From: Tolypeutes matacus
Lineage: Eukaryota > Chordata > Mammalia > Cingulata > Chlamyphoridae
DNA length: 64,000 nucleotides
Direction of reading: 5' to 3'
Assembly (NCBI GenBank): GCA_026826555.1
Contig: JAKSZT010000116.1
Span: forward strand, 3,040,083 to 3,104,082
This document shows, one piece after another, positions 12,958 to 25,484 of this stretch. How positions within the stretch are numbered: the stretch's first letter is position 1; each line of letters starts with the position of its first letter. The notes under the pieces were generated by a model. That model had not been told where the DNA came from and ran no database searches. It worked only from the letters and a program-made list of their open reading frames with translations. A program made the position numbers and the translations under genes.

Positions 12958-13605
12958 TGTATTAGTCTGCCAAAGGGGTGCTGATACAAACTACAAGAAA
13001 TCTGTTGGCTTTTGTAAAGGGTATTTATTTGGGGTAAAAACTTACAGTTACAAGGTTGCTTTCTCACCCAAGTCAGTTAAGCAAAATGGTCACCAATCTC
13101 TGCCTGGTCTCTCTTTCCTGGGCTTCCTCTTCCTTTTAAGTCTTTGTGGGTCCAGCTTCTTACTAATCTCAGCTGTAGGCTTTCATAAGGCTTGTCTCTC
13201 AGGGCTTCCTGTATCAGCCTGGCATAGGGCTCATTTCTTTTCAGGCCTTATCAGCTGCTCAGCTGCTCTGGTCTCTTCACAAGGTCAGCTGCAAACCATC
13301 AGGCAAATGGCTAATTTCTCCCTGGGGCCCCAGGATAAAAAATGACAGAGCTCTCTCTCTTCCCCCATGTGTCTTCTTGAGTGAGTGCCCATTTATATCA
13401 TCCCACCAATGGTACAGGGCCTCAACCTGAGTATACCTTACTGAGACAGTTGAATCAAAGCCCTAATCTTAAGAGGTAATTTAATCAAAGTCCCCTCAAC
13501 TGAATCCACTATAATCAAAAGGGTGTTACATCAAGAAGAATAGATTCATCTACAAATATAATCTTTCTCTTTTTGGATTTCATGAAATAATCTCAAACTG
13601 CCACA
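12958..13605 (-). mobile_element. Solo LTR, MaLR-like
   Basis: This is a 648-bp solo LTR on the minus strand. On that strand it starts TGTGGCAGTTTGAG and ends GACTAATACA. It is bounded by a perfect 5-bp duplication, gtatc, at 12,953-12,957 and 13,606-13,610. An AATAAA signal (13,024-13,029) and a TATA-like motif (13,391-13,397) are placed as in an LTR. It is closely related to the LTR at 6,156-6,910 but lacks the 107-bp insert. No internal region remains. Confidence 0.85.
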
Positions 13606-13610
13606 GTATC

Positions 13611-15139
13611 CCTGAACACACATCACAAGATTGAAGAAGCAAGGTTTTTAGTTTATAGGTTCCTGCAATATCTGAGAAATTTACAAGGCAACATTAAGAG
13701 CTAGGGTTAATCTTGGACACCACAGATTAGGACAATGGGAATATTCCATGATTGCAGCAATCCCATTAGTAGCAGGGGCTTCCACTTAATTTTATATGGA
13801 GACATTGGCTTCCCTGGCCCCAAAGGACCTTGCTGCACTCTGAATGTGTCCTCTTCCTGGTTTTGTATCCTTTAGCATTAATTAGCTTCTTTGTATTGGG
13901 GGGAAATAAATATCTAAACTCAAATGTGTTAGAAACTGAGCTTTTGTTTATTTTTTTAATCAAAAGTCCTTTGAGGGTAAAGGTCCTAGAAGTCTGGATC
14001 CTAGTGTGAGAACTGGATAGGAGGCAGAAATTGTTCTTACAGGGTACTGGTGAAAAGACAGCAGATATGAGCAGGCACAACTGTTTACTGTGCAAATGGA
14101 GCCCAACCAACTAAAGTGTAAGCAACTTAATAGAGGTTTTACTTCTGCTCCTGTGACTGCTAGTACCTCACACCTCAGGAAGGAGAAGGGGTACTGATTT
14201 AAGAGTGCAAGGCTTGCTTCATCCAAGGATGGCTTCAGAAAAGCCAACAATTTTGAAGTTTCTCCCACCATCCACCAAGAGGTCATTTGGAAAGCCCCCA
14301 TCTCTCCACTATCCCTATCAGGGTCTATTGCTAGTACACCCTCTCCTCCCACACTTTTCATGTGGTAGAGAAAATAGAATATTTAAATTTTGTCACAAAT
14401 GTTCCTCAGATATATCTTGTTTTCTCTTAGTACGATCACTGCTGCATTCTCTGATTAAAAATGTTCCCACCTTTCTCTGAATCTATGGATCATATTGTTC
14501 TTTGATTCATTTAAACAAGCTTTTCTTGAAGCACCCTTCTATAATGTTATGAATCATATGAGCAATCAATAAATATTGGATGATGATGGATAAACTTTAA
14601 GCCACAGAGTAAAGAGTGTGTTCCTGAGCTGATGGTGGTCAGTTTTTATCAAGCACAATAAATAATAATTTCATTTTATGTGCAGATCTTCAGATGGTCA
14701 GATCATACAAAAGGAGAACATAATTGAAACAAAATTCCCTCAGAGGCCACTGACCATTGGTGAACTTTCAAATATATAATACAATTAAATATGACTACAA
14801 TAAACATGTAATAAAATTTTGGCCTTCAGCCTCCCAGGCTATTTGTTTTAACTAAGTCATTGCCCCAGGAAGCATATATATCCTTGGGTATGTGTGTATA
14901 TGGGTGGGAAAGTATTCTCTTGCATTTTTTCTGACAGTCATTTGCAATCAGTGGACCTGTCAGAACTAGTGCTTCAGTTTCATAACTGTAATTGGATTGT
15001 TTGCCTTCCTATTCAATTGGTACATGCTTTTTCTTATTTTTCTTTTTAAAAAATCAGTAAATGTTTTCTGGTGCCTCTAATAGATAGAATCATATTTTAC
15101 CATATTATGGAGTTAACATCTTCACATTTTCAACATTTA
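13611..15139. other. Sequence with no recognised gene
   Basis: Overlapping frames of 91-133 codons at 13,766-14,480 run on both strands but lack known domains and codon bias. I see no splice context that makes them convincing. Confidence 0.4.
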
Positions 15140-15144
15140 TCCCC

Positions 15145-15686
15145 TGTAGCCATTAGCCAATTTAATTTAATTATGAATTCTAAAAATATAATTGGATCAT
15201 GCTTGTAAACTGATCTGTTAATCTGGGCATGATTAAGTTATGATTAGGGCATTGACTGGGCCACGTCAGTAGAGCATTGAGCCCCACCCCTTTGTGGGTG
15301 GAGGAATCGAATATAAAAGCAAGGCAAAGGACAGAAGAAGCAGTTTTTGAGAAACAGTTTTGATGCTGGACTTTTGATGTTGGAGAGAAGGCCCCAGGAG
15401 AAGAGAAGTGATCCATTCACCTGAGAGTCTACAGTTGACTTTGTGGAGGAACCAGAGAACCTAGAGAGAAATGCAGTCCCAGGAAGAGAGGAACCCAAGA
15501 AACCTGAACCCTGGCAAATATTGGCAACTGTCTTGCTCCAACATGTGGCAATGGACTTTGGTGAGAGAAGAAACTTAACACTATATTGCCTGGTATCTGT
15601 GGACTTCTACCCCAAATAAACACCCTTTATAAAGACCAACCCATTTTTGGTATTTCACATTAGCACCGCTTTGGCTGACTAATACA
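15145..15686 (+). mobile_element. Solo LTR, MaLR-like, plus strand
   Basis: This 542-bp LTR begins tgtagcc and ends gactaataca. It has a consensus TATA box (tataaaag, 15,312-15,319) and an AATAAA signal (15,615-15,620) followed by R/U5-like text shared with the 13-kb LTR. The flanks are tcccc and ccccc, a near match for a 5-bp duplication. Confidence 0.75.
15312..15319 (+). promoter_or_regulatory. LTR TATA box
   Basis: tataaaag about 300 bp upstream of the LTR polyadenylation signal. It is a consensus core-promoter element, so the LTR may once have been, or may still be, a promoter reading rightward. Confidence 0.55.
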
Positions 15687-16363
15687 CCCCCCAGAAAGAC
15701 CATTGGATCTGTCAGACCCAAGGCATAGGTTTGGAATTAATTGAATTGTCTGGTCCCAAGGATGTATAATAATGTGAATACATTTCATTATGGAAATAAG
15801 GAACTATGTCATGATTTACCTGAACTATAAAGTTCTGAATTCTATGCACCTAAGTAAAAAAGTTTTTAATCCTTTCCTTCAACCCATTTACATTCCCCCA
15901 CCCCATTTCTCCCTCACCTTAAAATGATGATATAGAAAACATGGATAATTTTACATTTAAATGTGAGACTGATGTTGAAACCACTTAAACACTATTGGTG
16001 TATATGGGTATATAAATTTTATGTATATATAAAGTCAATATATTTGTACATACATTCACCATGCGTGTATATATGTCTTGAAGAGCTGAAGCAGTGGATA
16101 TGTCCCTGTATTTAAGAGTAAATTATATTCAATACAATTCTACAAATATTTACTGGCTCTAAGGCACTGTGCTAGGAGATGAAGATGCAAAGATGAGAAA
16201 GACCAAAATCTCTGAAGGAGAATGGAAATAATTTTCTGCAAAATAATGAGTAAATTTATCTCTCTTATCTCTTGGTTGATAGCTTGGGTCCTCTTAGGAT
16301 CAAGTTTGCACCAATGGTTCCACAGTGACTTGAAGAAAATACATTTCAAAATAATATAGGATG

Positions 16364-16450
16364 TTGACTAAAGACTTGGAGCTACCTGCTTAAAATCAGA
16401 TTCATTCACATTTCATTGACATCTGTAAGAATTCAATCTGCAGGAAGTAG
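16364..16450. repeat. Local direct repeat, copy 1
   Basis: Shares acctgctta, aatcagattcattc and catctgtaa-type blocks in order with 17,694-17,783. By eye about 80% identical. Family unknown. Confidence 0.6.
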
Positions 16451-17693
16451 TTTGTTCACTGGATAGAGAGCATCATCGAATGTTTCCATCTTCCTTTGAG
16501 GCATTCACCATTAACTGCTGTTAGAGACAGATTTCTAGACTGAGCAGACCATTAGTTTGTTCTGGTAGGACAGTTCCTGAGTTTTAATGGACATATACTA
16601 TTTGGAAAGAAAAAAAACTATTAGAAATAAACTTTAATATTTTAAGTCACACTTAATTAATTAATTCAGTGAGTAGAATTTAGCATTTCATTTTTAAATT
16701 TAACTTAATTGCTAAACATGAAGACTTGAAGCTCAAGAAGAGGAAAAGAAGGAAAGTTTCCAGGTAATGAATCTTCTTTGAAAAATCGGTTTACCTAAAT
16801 CTACTGGGAACTCAGAGACCCACATTTTTTAGTGGGTTTATTAGGAGTGGGAAGGAATTGGGTTAGAACAAACTCTGCATAGGGACAGAGTCCCTTTAGG
16901 ACTCCAACATAGGGAAGGGATGAGCAGATAGTGATAGACTGGTCACCTGGCAACTGAAATTCCCACTTGTTTGATATGCCTTTTAAATATATACTTGCTT
17001 TTACCCTCAGTAGCCCACATTCATCTGCAATCTTCCTGTGGTCTCTGAAAAGTCAAGGCAATGCACCATATCTTCATGTGTTGAGTGAAAACTTGGGATT
17101 GTGATTTGCATGACACAGCTAAAAATTAGTCATGGAGAAAAAGTTTCTTAAGTGTAGCTTGAATTATCTTGGTTAGATGTTTATTTTAGAAAAATTCACT
17201 AGAGAGTAGTCTTTCATTTTATTATACAAATCTCATTTACTTGAGTTAATTGGTTGAACCACATGAAATTATTATATTTGTAGAACAAAAGTTGTCAAAT
17301 ATCAGTAATTTCATATGGTTTTGCCTGATATAAAAATTGCTTTTGCTTTTTGAATGACTATGATAACATGAACTGTATTCCCATGGAAAAAATGCCCCAA
17401 TGCACAGAACTTGAAAGTTACAGTGAAACAGCTGATATGGGGCCAGAATTACATTGGCAAGGCTCTGTATTGTCCTGGAAAGTATCTTACAAGGTACTGC
17501 TTGAACTTTTGTGGGAAAAATACTCTATTCAATAAATTTTGGGATACTTTGTGAAGGAAACTCTGCTCTTAATTATCCACCCTGACAAATTCATAGTAAA
17601 GTCTGGAAAACCTGGAAGCAAATTCACTAATTTATTTAAATAAATTCCTTAAAGAATGCTGTGGTGGATTCCATATCTTTTCTGGTAGGTAGG

Positions 17694-17783
17694 GTATTGA
17701 CTAACAACTTGAGGTTACCTGCTTAGAATCAGATTCATTCCCTGCTTCATTGCTATCTGTAAATATTCATTCTGTGGGAGGTA
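17694..17783. repeat. Local direct repeat, copy 2
   Basis: Partner of 16,364-16,450, same orientation, 1.33 kb downstream. Confidence 0.6.
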
Positions 17784-17839
17784 TCAACATTTGATAGGAG
17801 AGTAATACATTATTTCATGAAATGCAGTTTGGGAAATGT

Positions 17840-17935
17840 TGCAACAGACTGGAAGCTTCTTGAGGACCTGATACTTACCTGTCCTCATACCTTCAAGAGC
17901 TGGCACTGAGCCTGACTCACACAGTGTTAACTTTC
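17840..17935 (+). repeat. L2 3'-end fragment
   Basis: gactggaagcttcttgagga followed by gagctggcactgagcctgac resembles the L2 3' end. Confidence 0.45.
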
Positions 17936-18779
17936 CAAACCAGAAAATGACAGCTTTAGAGACATGGCTTGTAAACCAGCTCTCATCCGGTATATACTAC
18001 TTTGAAGGAAATTATATCTACTTTCCTCATTCAGCAAACTGGCATTTCATAAGATAAGCTATCCACTCTGCTTTGAATAAATTCAGATATTTACCTTAGA
18101 ATACATTTCACAGCTAGGGTATAACATTCTGAACACTGTGACATTATCCTTCCTTAAAAGGTGTATGTCTATCTTTTCATGTAACACTTCCTTTTTCATT
18201 CTATGTGTATCTTTAGTCATTTCCTGTGATTGTTGGAACAGGTATCATGTGGGAGTCTATTTTCTCCCCCTTAGTCTATTTTTAAGCACCCAACATGGAA
18301 ACTTGCTCCATGAATATTGTCTTAGAATATCAATAAATCTAAATCCACAGCCCACAGTGATTACTTTCTTTATTCTGGCAATAATGATGGCACAATTTAG
18401 ACACAGTTGCAGAGCAAACAACAAACAAGATGCCTTAGTAGGGACTCAAGTTTCTTGGTTATATTAATAATAGTGGTATGAAATTACCACCACAAAGAGG
18501 TTTTTAATCCCTGCTTTATTTGTGAATAAGGCTGCAAATTATTTTCCTTTATTTGGTCTTGGGGGTTGGGGCCAACAGTCCTATCAAAGGCTAATCCTTG
18601 CATCTAAATTCTTGTTCCTTTCTCTCCAACACCCCCATGGACCTTCTTGCACCAACTATTTTCTCCCTCACCTGTATCTTCAAATTCCCCCTATTAGCTT
18701 CATCTTCTGAAAATATAAATATATTAAAGCCTTTTCTGCTCTGAAACAGAATCCACCCTCACCTCCACCATATTCTACT
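17936..18779. other. Sequence with no recognised gene
   Basis: The 109-codon frame at 18,138-18,467 is hydrophobic but matches nothing I know and lacks a supporting context. Confidence 0.4.
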
Positions 18780-19140
18780 CGATTGAATATTCTATATTCC
18801 CCTACTTCCTCACCTTCCAGTTGCCACTCTACTAGAGGTCACGCAGTTACTAATCTTCAGGACAAGAGTGACCCTATCACAAAGTCTTTACTTAGTCCTC
18901 CTCCACTTCTTCCACCTCTCACTTTAGATTTGGAAGTGTATCCCTAACTGCTCCCATTTTACTCTGAAACCTCCTCTATTATGGCACTTACCACCCAATA
19001 CCATAATACTTTTCATGTCTCTTTCTCTTGATAAAAGGTAGAGGCTATGCCTTAATCACTTTTGTATCCCAACCACCCAGCATAATGCTTAGGGGCAATT
19101 TGTAGGGGCTTAATAATACCTATTACTAGAATCCAATCAC
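18780..19140 (+). repeat. L2 LINE fragment, probable
   Basis: Pyrimidine-rich L2-like text ends with gtagaggctatgccttaatc and ttttgtatcccaaccaccca, which resemble the L2 terminal region. Confidence 0.45.
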
Positions 19141-19599
19141 TTTGTATCAAATTTCTAAAGCCAGCATGGGCAAAGAGAAGTAGGCAAGGTCCCTGTTTGC
19201 AAATCTGTTGTGTATTTTGTGCTCTAAGCCTCTGATAAATGCAATCATGTTGTACAATTAACTTTTCAGTTCTCAGAAGAGGGTGTCAGGTTCTGCCAAG
19301 TTGCCATTGACTAATCTTAATTGTCTTTTGACCTATACTCATTGCATTGAGAGTAGGAGGGTTGTTGGCAATGCAGCAGTTTAAAGTATTAACATTATAT
19401 AACATAAAGATTATATAAAGGAAATTGGGGCCCTTAAAGAAAAAGATAATGGAATTTAATAAATTACAGGCAGTATGATTTCATTAGTTAAATCAGTACC
19501 TCAAAATGTTTTAATATAGATTTTCTTTTAACTCCCTGGGTGAACTTGAATGATATTTTCAGTTTTCTTATGACAGAGTTCATATTTGTAGTATCTCAA
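19141..19599. other. Sequence with no recognised gene
   Basis: Nothing recognisable. Confidence 0.4.
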
Positions 19600-20061
19600 C
19601 AATATTTTTTTTTAAATTTTTTATTAGAGAAGTTGGAGATGTGCAATTGGCACATGGATGGATCAAAGATTTAAGTCTCTGAACATATATTTATCAAGTA
19701 TAGTGATAATTATGGGTTCAAATAAAAGGGGTAGAAGAGCCATGTGTACAGAACCTATAAATGAGTCTAACTCTGTTACACTGGGAAGCATAAATTCCAA
19801 AGTAAGGCCCATTGACAGGGTGCAGAATTCCTGAGCTGTCAGTCCTGCTTATAGTTTCCGGATATCTCTAGAGCCCTCAGGACCCCTGCTATTGGAGGCA
19901 CTGTTTACAGTGGCAGTCAATGAGATCCTGTTGAGAAATGAATAAGCATAACTTCTGGAATGACCTACCTATTCATTTTGAAATCTCTTAGCCATAAAAA
20001 TTCATTTATATTTACCACTTCTCCTTTTGGTCAAGGTCTTTTTCCAGATGATTGCTAGCTG
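19600..20061 (-). mobile_element. L1-B 3'UTR fragment, antisense
   Basis: 19,710-20,061 parallels 38,170-38,500 (ttccaaagtaaggcccattg, tctcttagccat). The first part (19,600-19,680) is a T-rich 3' end. A segment between them is missing relative to the 37.4-kb copy. Confidence 0.65.
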
Positions 20062-20180
20062 AGAAATCTACAAGAAAGGTTCTAACGCTGACAAATGAAT
20101 TCAGTAAAGTAGCAGGATATAAGATCAATGCACAAAAATCAGTAGCATTTCTGTACACCAGTAATGAGGAATCTGAGGAA
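20062..20180 (+). pseudogene. L1 ORF2 fragment, sense
   Basis: The stretch around ggatataagatcaatgcaca and gtagcatttctgtacaccag is the L1 ORF2 text just after the reverse transcriptase catalytic block. It points opposite to the L1 DNA on both sides, so an inversion or an independent insertion is implied. Confidence 0.7.
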
Positions 20181-21660
20181 GATTATTCTTTTTTAATGTA
20201 AGCAGTTAGAACTATGAATTTCCCTCTTAACACTGCCTGTGCCATATCCCATATATTGGGATATGGTGTGTTTTCATTTTCCTTTGCCTCAAAATATTTC
20301 TGAATTTCTCTTGTGATTTCTTCTTCGATCCATTTTTTTAAAATTAATTAATTGTTTATTGTTGTTAAAAATCAAAATTTTCACAATGTATACCAATATT
20401 TGTAAAATGATATATAAATATATATGCATATATGTGCATTTGCTTACAAAAATGTTATATATATATATATATAAATATATTTTAAGAGGTGCTTAGATTA
20501 CCTAAAATATTACACGGAACCCACTGGGATTCCCATGTTGCCCACCTCTCACCACATCCCACACAAACATCTCCCACAAGTGTGGCCCACCACCCTCAGT
20601 GGACTTACACTTTCTGGATGAATGCTTTGTTTAAGTTTTACATATTTGTGAAATTTTCAATTCTCCCTCCGTTATTGATTCTTGGATTCATTTCATTGGG
20701 GTCAGAGAATTTACATTGCATTATTTCAATATTTTATATTTACTAAGCCTTGCTTTGTATTCTAACACATAGTCTATCCTGTAGAATGGTCCATGTGCAG
20801 TAGAGAATAATGTGTATTTTGCTGCTTTGGGTGAAGTGTCTATTTATTTAGGTTTACTTGGTTTATAGTATTTTTCAAGTATTCTATTTCTGAATTGATC
20901 TTTTGTGTATATGTTCTATCCATTATTAAGGTGGCATACTGAAGTATCCTACTAGTAATGTAGAACCAATATTTCTTTCTTCAAGTATGTCAGTATTCTT
21001 CATATATTTTGGGGCTCTGCCATTAGGTGCATATATATTTATAATTGTTAGCTTTTCTTGTTTAATTGACCCCTTATCAGTAGAGAGTGACCTTTTTTGT
21101 CCCTCATAACAGTCTTTGTCTTAAAGCCTATTTTATGTGATATTAGTATTGTTACCCCAGCTCTCTTTTGGTTACTATTTGCATGGCATATTTCTTTCCA
21201 TCCTTTCCCTTTCTATCTACTTTTGTCTTTGAATCTCTTATAAATAGCATACAGCTTGGTCATGCTTCTTTATTTATTCTGCCAATCTCTAGCTTTTGTC
21301 TGATAATGGAGGGCTTCCTTCCACCATTCTGCTATTTGGTCTTTGTAAATCCTATACCTTTTTGTCCCTCAATTTTTTCCATTAATTTCTATTTTCATAT
21401 TTATTTGATTATTGGTAGTGTACCATTTCGATTTCCTTCTCATTTCTTTCTGTATATAATTTTCATGGCTTAAATTTAACATCCTAAATCTATAACAATC
21501 ATATTTGATTTGATATCGATTTAACTTCACTATCTTACACAAATACTGTATACTCTTTTTACCCTTCTACAGCCTGAGCATTATTAATGAGTTAATGTAT
21601 ATATGCTTAGTAATTATTAGGGTTTAACATGGGTATATATATATCAAAGCCTATCAATGG
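20181..21660 (-). mobile_element. L1 ORF2 endonuclease region, antisense, interrupted
   Basis: 20,181-20,335 and 20,605-21,480 read as reversed L1 ORF2 from the linker through the endonuclease domain; 21,480-21,660 is less certain. Typical reversed text includes ggtcagagaatttacattgc. The element is split by a lineage-B 3'-end insertion at 20,336-20,604. The open frames are broken throughout. Confidence 0.7.
20336..20604 (-). mobile_element. L1-B 3' end nested in an L1
   Basis: This antisense, 5'-truncated 3' terminus contains an AT-rich internal block and a (TA)n run (20,455-20,482). It closely matches 31,625-31,830, marking a subfamily with an AT-rich insert near the 3' end. Confidence 0.7.
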
Positions 21661-23674
21661 TAACCACCTGCTACCAAATAAAGCAAACATACATCATTTT
21701 CAGGCCTTAGCTCTTATCCCTGATCCTATTTTTTTACTATTTTGAGATGCTGGACCCAAAGAATTCTCTTTTCTCAAATAGGTATCTCAAGCCACCATTG
21801 GAGGGAGAATTCCATCAGGAAATCTACTCTCCCAGAAGCCTTATTATCGCAGACAATTACCATGCCACCCCCCAACAACTCACAGAGCATCATTCTACCA
21901 CAGAGGTCACAGTGGAGCAGGGTAGGGGGAAGAGGTTCTCATTAACAAGTCAGTATGCAAATTAGGGGAAGTCCTTAATCCCTCAAAGAAAGATTCCTTA
22001 TCAAGGAATTTACAAGCAGTAATGTTCCTGTTTTCCCCAACTGGTACAATGAACACATTGACCCACCCTGAGATAAAGGATGACTCAGCTCTCTAGGGTT
22101 CTGCTATTCTAGTCCTGCTACAATATCCATTAAGTTGATGTCTTTGAGGTGGCAAGGAAACCTAATCCAGATGCATGTAAAATTTACCATATCAAACAAG
22201 ATTTTCACAAGCAATATTCAGCCCAATTTTCTGGCTCATAGATCTAGGATCCTGTTTGTCATATACTATGGAGAGAAGCCATTGAAGATTTATGTAAGCA
22301 GAGGAACTGGTCTGTCCCCCAATCCTCTGTTCCTAAAGTATCCTGAGGAGATGATTTCAAGCATCAGGCTAATGATGATTTCTTTCGTATTATCCAGGGA
22401 AAGACTCAATATATATGACTGATCTTCCTGACATGACAAGATTTTTTTCCAATCAATGAGTCACAGTCTTTGAGCTGTGAACTCCTACCCCCAGATTTCC
22501 CTTAAATCATTCAAATGAGAGTCAGCCCCTTAAATATAAGAGGATGACTGCCTTCAGAAAAGTGGAGGGTCAAGGCATTATTCACATAATTTATATAAAT
22601 AGCATAGCTTTTCTTAAACGAGACTTTTTCAGACAAGCATACTTTTTGTGCTTAAACTCTCTGGATAATTTCTCCAGTTATCCTCTCTGTTATGTATAGA
22701 TCAAGGCACGGTAATTTGGTCAGGGACAATTGAGAAATTAATAACTGAAGCAAGGGTTTAAGAAATCCATAGTAATGATAAAAATGAGACCAATCAAATT
22801 AGAAAATCAAAATGAAAACACACTAAACATTTCAAGATTTAATTAGAAAAAGCTCCAGGTTCAGACCACACTAAGGCCATTTCACAGCAACACACTAGAT
22901 TGGAACCTGAAGAAGAGTCATTATGGTGGAATGTGACCTTGAGGAAGACGTAAGATGTGTAAGACCTGCTCACTGCCTCCTTTACTCAGTCTGCATTTCA
23001 GGGCTAGTCCCTTAACATTTTAGGAAAGGCAGCTCTACATAAAAGAAAAATGCAGGCTTCTCTTCAATTTAACCTTTACAAGAGACAAAATCCAGCCTTT
23101 TGTTTTTTTCCAACAATAATGATATTGCAATGGGTTTGAAACCTCTCACCATAAGCCATCTGAAAATATTTTTCAAATTAATACACAAACTATGAACCAT
23201 AAATTGGCTGCTGATCCTGTGAACCATTTGCATTGACTTTTAAGTCCAATACAGTATATCAGTTAAGGGTCACTTTTTCCCCTCACAACATATTGGGAAA
23301 AAGGGGGGGAAAGGCTTATGGGTTATATATGTTTAGAATGAATCGTCTTTCTTTTCTATGGCCTCTTTCATACAAATTGTATATCTTCCAAATGCTTTAT
23401 AGAGTTTTATAATATAGGAGTGTGTAAAGAATAAATTACAAGGAAAAAGGGAGAAGACAAACTTCCAATCCTATCTGAGGTTTATATGGTGCTTATCTTG
23501 AACTCCCTATGTACTTTGCATTATTATTACACATCTTAGATTTTAGCCCACTTTATTACACATTTCCTCTTCATGCTATCACTGTGTGACAGATCAACTT
23601 TGCCATCAATCACATTTTTATCAGTGAGGGATCAGAGGCAAATTAGGGATTTACATGTCCTGATTTGAGTTTTT
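21661..23674. other. Sequence with no recognised gene
   Basis: The frame at 22,135-22,422 (95 codons) has no recognisable motif. A G-run lies at 23,302-23,308. No repeat family was identified. Confidence 0.4.
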
Positions 23675-24308
23675 TGTGGCTTCCAGAAAATCCTGTACCT
23701 ATAGTGAAGCCATTCATTTGCATGTAGACCTATTTTATGTTGGGCCCTTTGATTAGATTCATTTAAGGGACCTTTTGATCAGATCACTTTTGATTAAGGG
23801 CCCTTGGTTAGATTTTGTTACCCAGGGTGGATTAAGAACTGGAGTCCTACATAAACTGAGGACAGAGAAAGAAAACTGCTATTTTACCCTGCCATGTGAG
23901 AGAGGACTCCAGGATCATCTGCAGCCTAGAAAGACAGAGAAACCCTGAAAGACTGAGAGAGAAGCCAGAGACTGGACCCAGCAGAGCAGCCCAAAGCTGA
24001 AGCAACAAAGCCCAGAAGACAAAGGAGAGATGAGCCACATGTCTTATTACCCACAGTTGAGCTTGGGGAGAAAGTGAACCTGGCGAAGAAGGCAGAGACT
24101 GGCTGCCATTTTGCTCTGCCACATGAAAGGAGTCCAGGATCGCTAGCAGCTGAACTTTGGTGAGAGAGTATATTCAGCATTTCCAATGATGCCTTGAATT
24201 GGACACTTTCACAGCCTCAGAATGTAAGATTTTACCCTAATAAATTCCTATTATAAAAGCCAACCCTTCTCTGGTATCTTGCATTGGCAACCTTTAGCAT
24301 ACTAAAAA
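23675..24308 (+). mobile_element. Probable solo LTR, MaLR-like
   Basis: The text begins tgtggcttcc, has purine-rich middle blocks, an AATAAA signal at 24,239-24,244 and then a U5-like block (ttataaaagccaaccc) shared with the other LTRs. The right edge lacks a clean CA and no 5-bp duplication is clear, so the boundaries are approximate. Confidence 0.6.
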
Positions 24309-25194
24309 GTCATGCAATAAATACAGTGGCTAAATTCTACTAGTCAAACCCCATAGGGGCTACTGGCATACACCAGAATATAAGCACTGAGAAACTTTGG
24401 GGGGTGGGAGGAGGTGATAGGGTTAGGTTATTATAATACACCATCTACCCACCATTCACCCCAAAAAAATCCTTTTGATTTGCAAATAGTGCATAATGTA
24501 TATACATGCATACAGTTTCTGACCAGAGGTATGTATTTATAAAATTGCTGTGGAAAAATTTGGAACCCAATTCTGTTAAGAACTACTTGTGTACTTGCAT
24601 TAAAGTTAGATTGAGCCCTGAACCTAGCGTGTTGCAATCTTGTAGCCATCTGTAATTTAGCATCCCCTCTCTGTACTACCTTTTAAAGTTTCTATTCTAC
24701 TTTTGCCTTAGCCCATCCAAGCCTTTTCCCACTCATTATTTGCTGCTAATTCTCATTCCTCTATTTCATAATATCCTTCAAAAGTTTATGTTGAAATTGT
24801 CTCTCAATCCAACATCCCCAAGGAAAAGCATACTAATTTTTAAAATACTGCTAATGCTTTTCCTCTGCTGGACAAACTTCCTCACATCACCTAGTTTGTG
24901 ATTCTTTGGTGTATCAGCTTTAGATATGGTGAGAGTGGAGAATCCATGTACCTTCTTTCTGAATTCCTTTGCTATTGCACCATCACAGACAAGCTGATAT
25001 GTTCAGTAGGAGGGAGCTGCTTGAGCAGGGATGGGATGGTGAGAGGATCAGGCATGCTCTGCCTGAATAGTGCCAAAGGAAAATGCCTGTCACTGATCCT
25101 GGGAACACTTTCATTTTCAGAAACCAAGCCTCCCTAGAGCATCTATAATCTAAATCAAGAGCTACCTTCTCATGAGCAAAGCCTAACCTTTTCC
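24309..25194. other. Sequence with no recognised gene
   Basis: No repeat or gene recognised. The frame at 24,898-25,137 is 79 codons without a known domain. Confidence 0.4.
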
Positions 25195-25275
25195 TTTTTT
25201 CTTTTAACTTTAATCTTTATTTTTAAAATACTTTAGATTACATAAATGTTACATAAAATTTTCAGGGTTGCGAAT
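25195..25275 (-). mobile_element. L1-B 3' terminus, short antisense fragment
   Basis: ctttagattacataaatgtt followed by acataaaattttcaggg matches the terminal bases of lineage-B copies at 37.4 and 53.5 kb. Confidence 0.6.
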
Positions 25276-25484
25276 ATTCTTGCTGTCCTGATTTTGTGCT
25301 AATCAGGGTAGGCTAAACATTCGCTATATTAGAAACCATGCATGTGTCCCCAGACCTAGTTTTTCTCCCTAGGTCTGGTTTTAGAATGCTGGTGATAAAC
25401 TAAGCCTGATTTATTATATGACCATCCTGTATGGGAAAAGACTGTAACTCTAGGTATCTTTGGTCAACCTTAAGAGATATAGCA

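Larger units (their letters stand above)
15692..17830. other. Unrecognised sequence with a local duplication
   Basis: A short L2-like text at 16,140-16,210 (aaatatttactgg...gcactgtgctagg) is possible. An 88-bp block at 16,364-16,450 recurs at 17,694-17,783. Nothing else was recognised. Confidence 0.4.

Noticed and set aside
13766..14480. Overlapping frames of 91-133 codons
   Set aside because: Frames on both strands overlap, there is no known domain, and there is no promoter or splice context.
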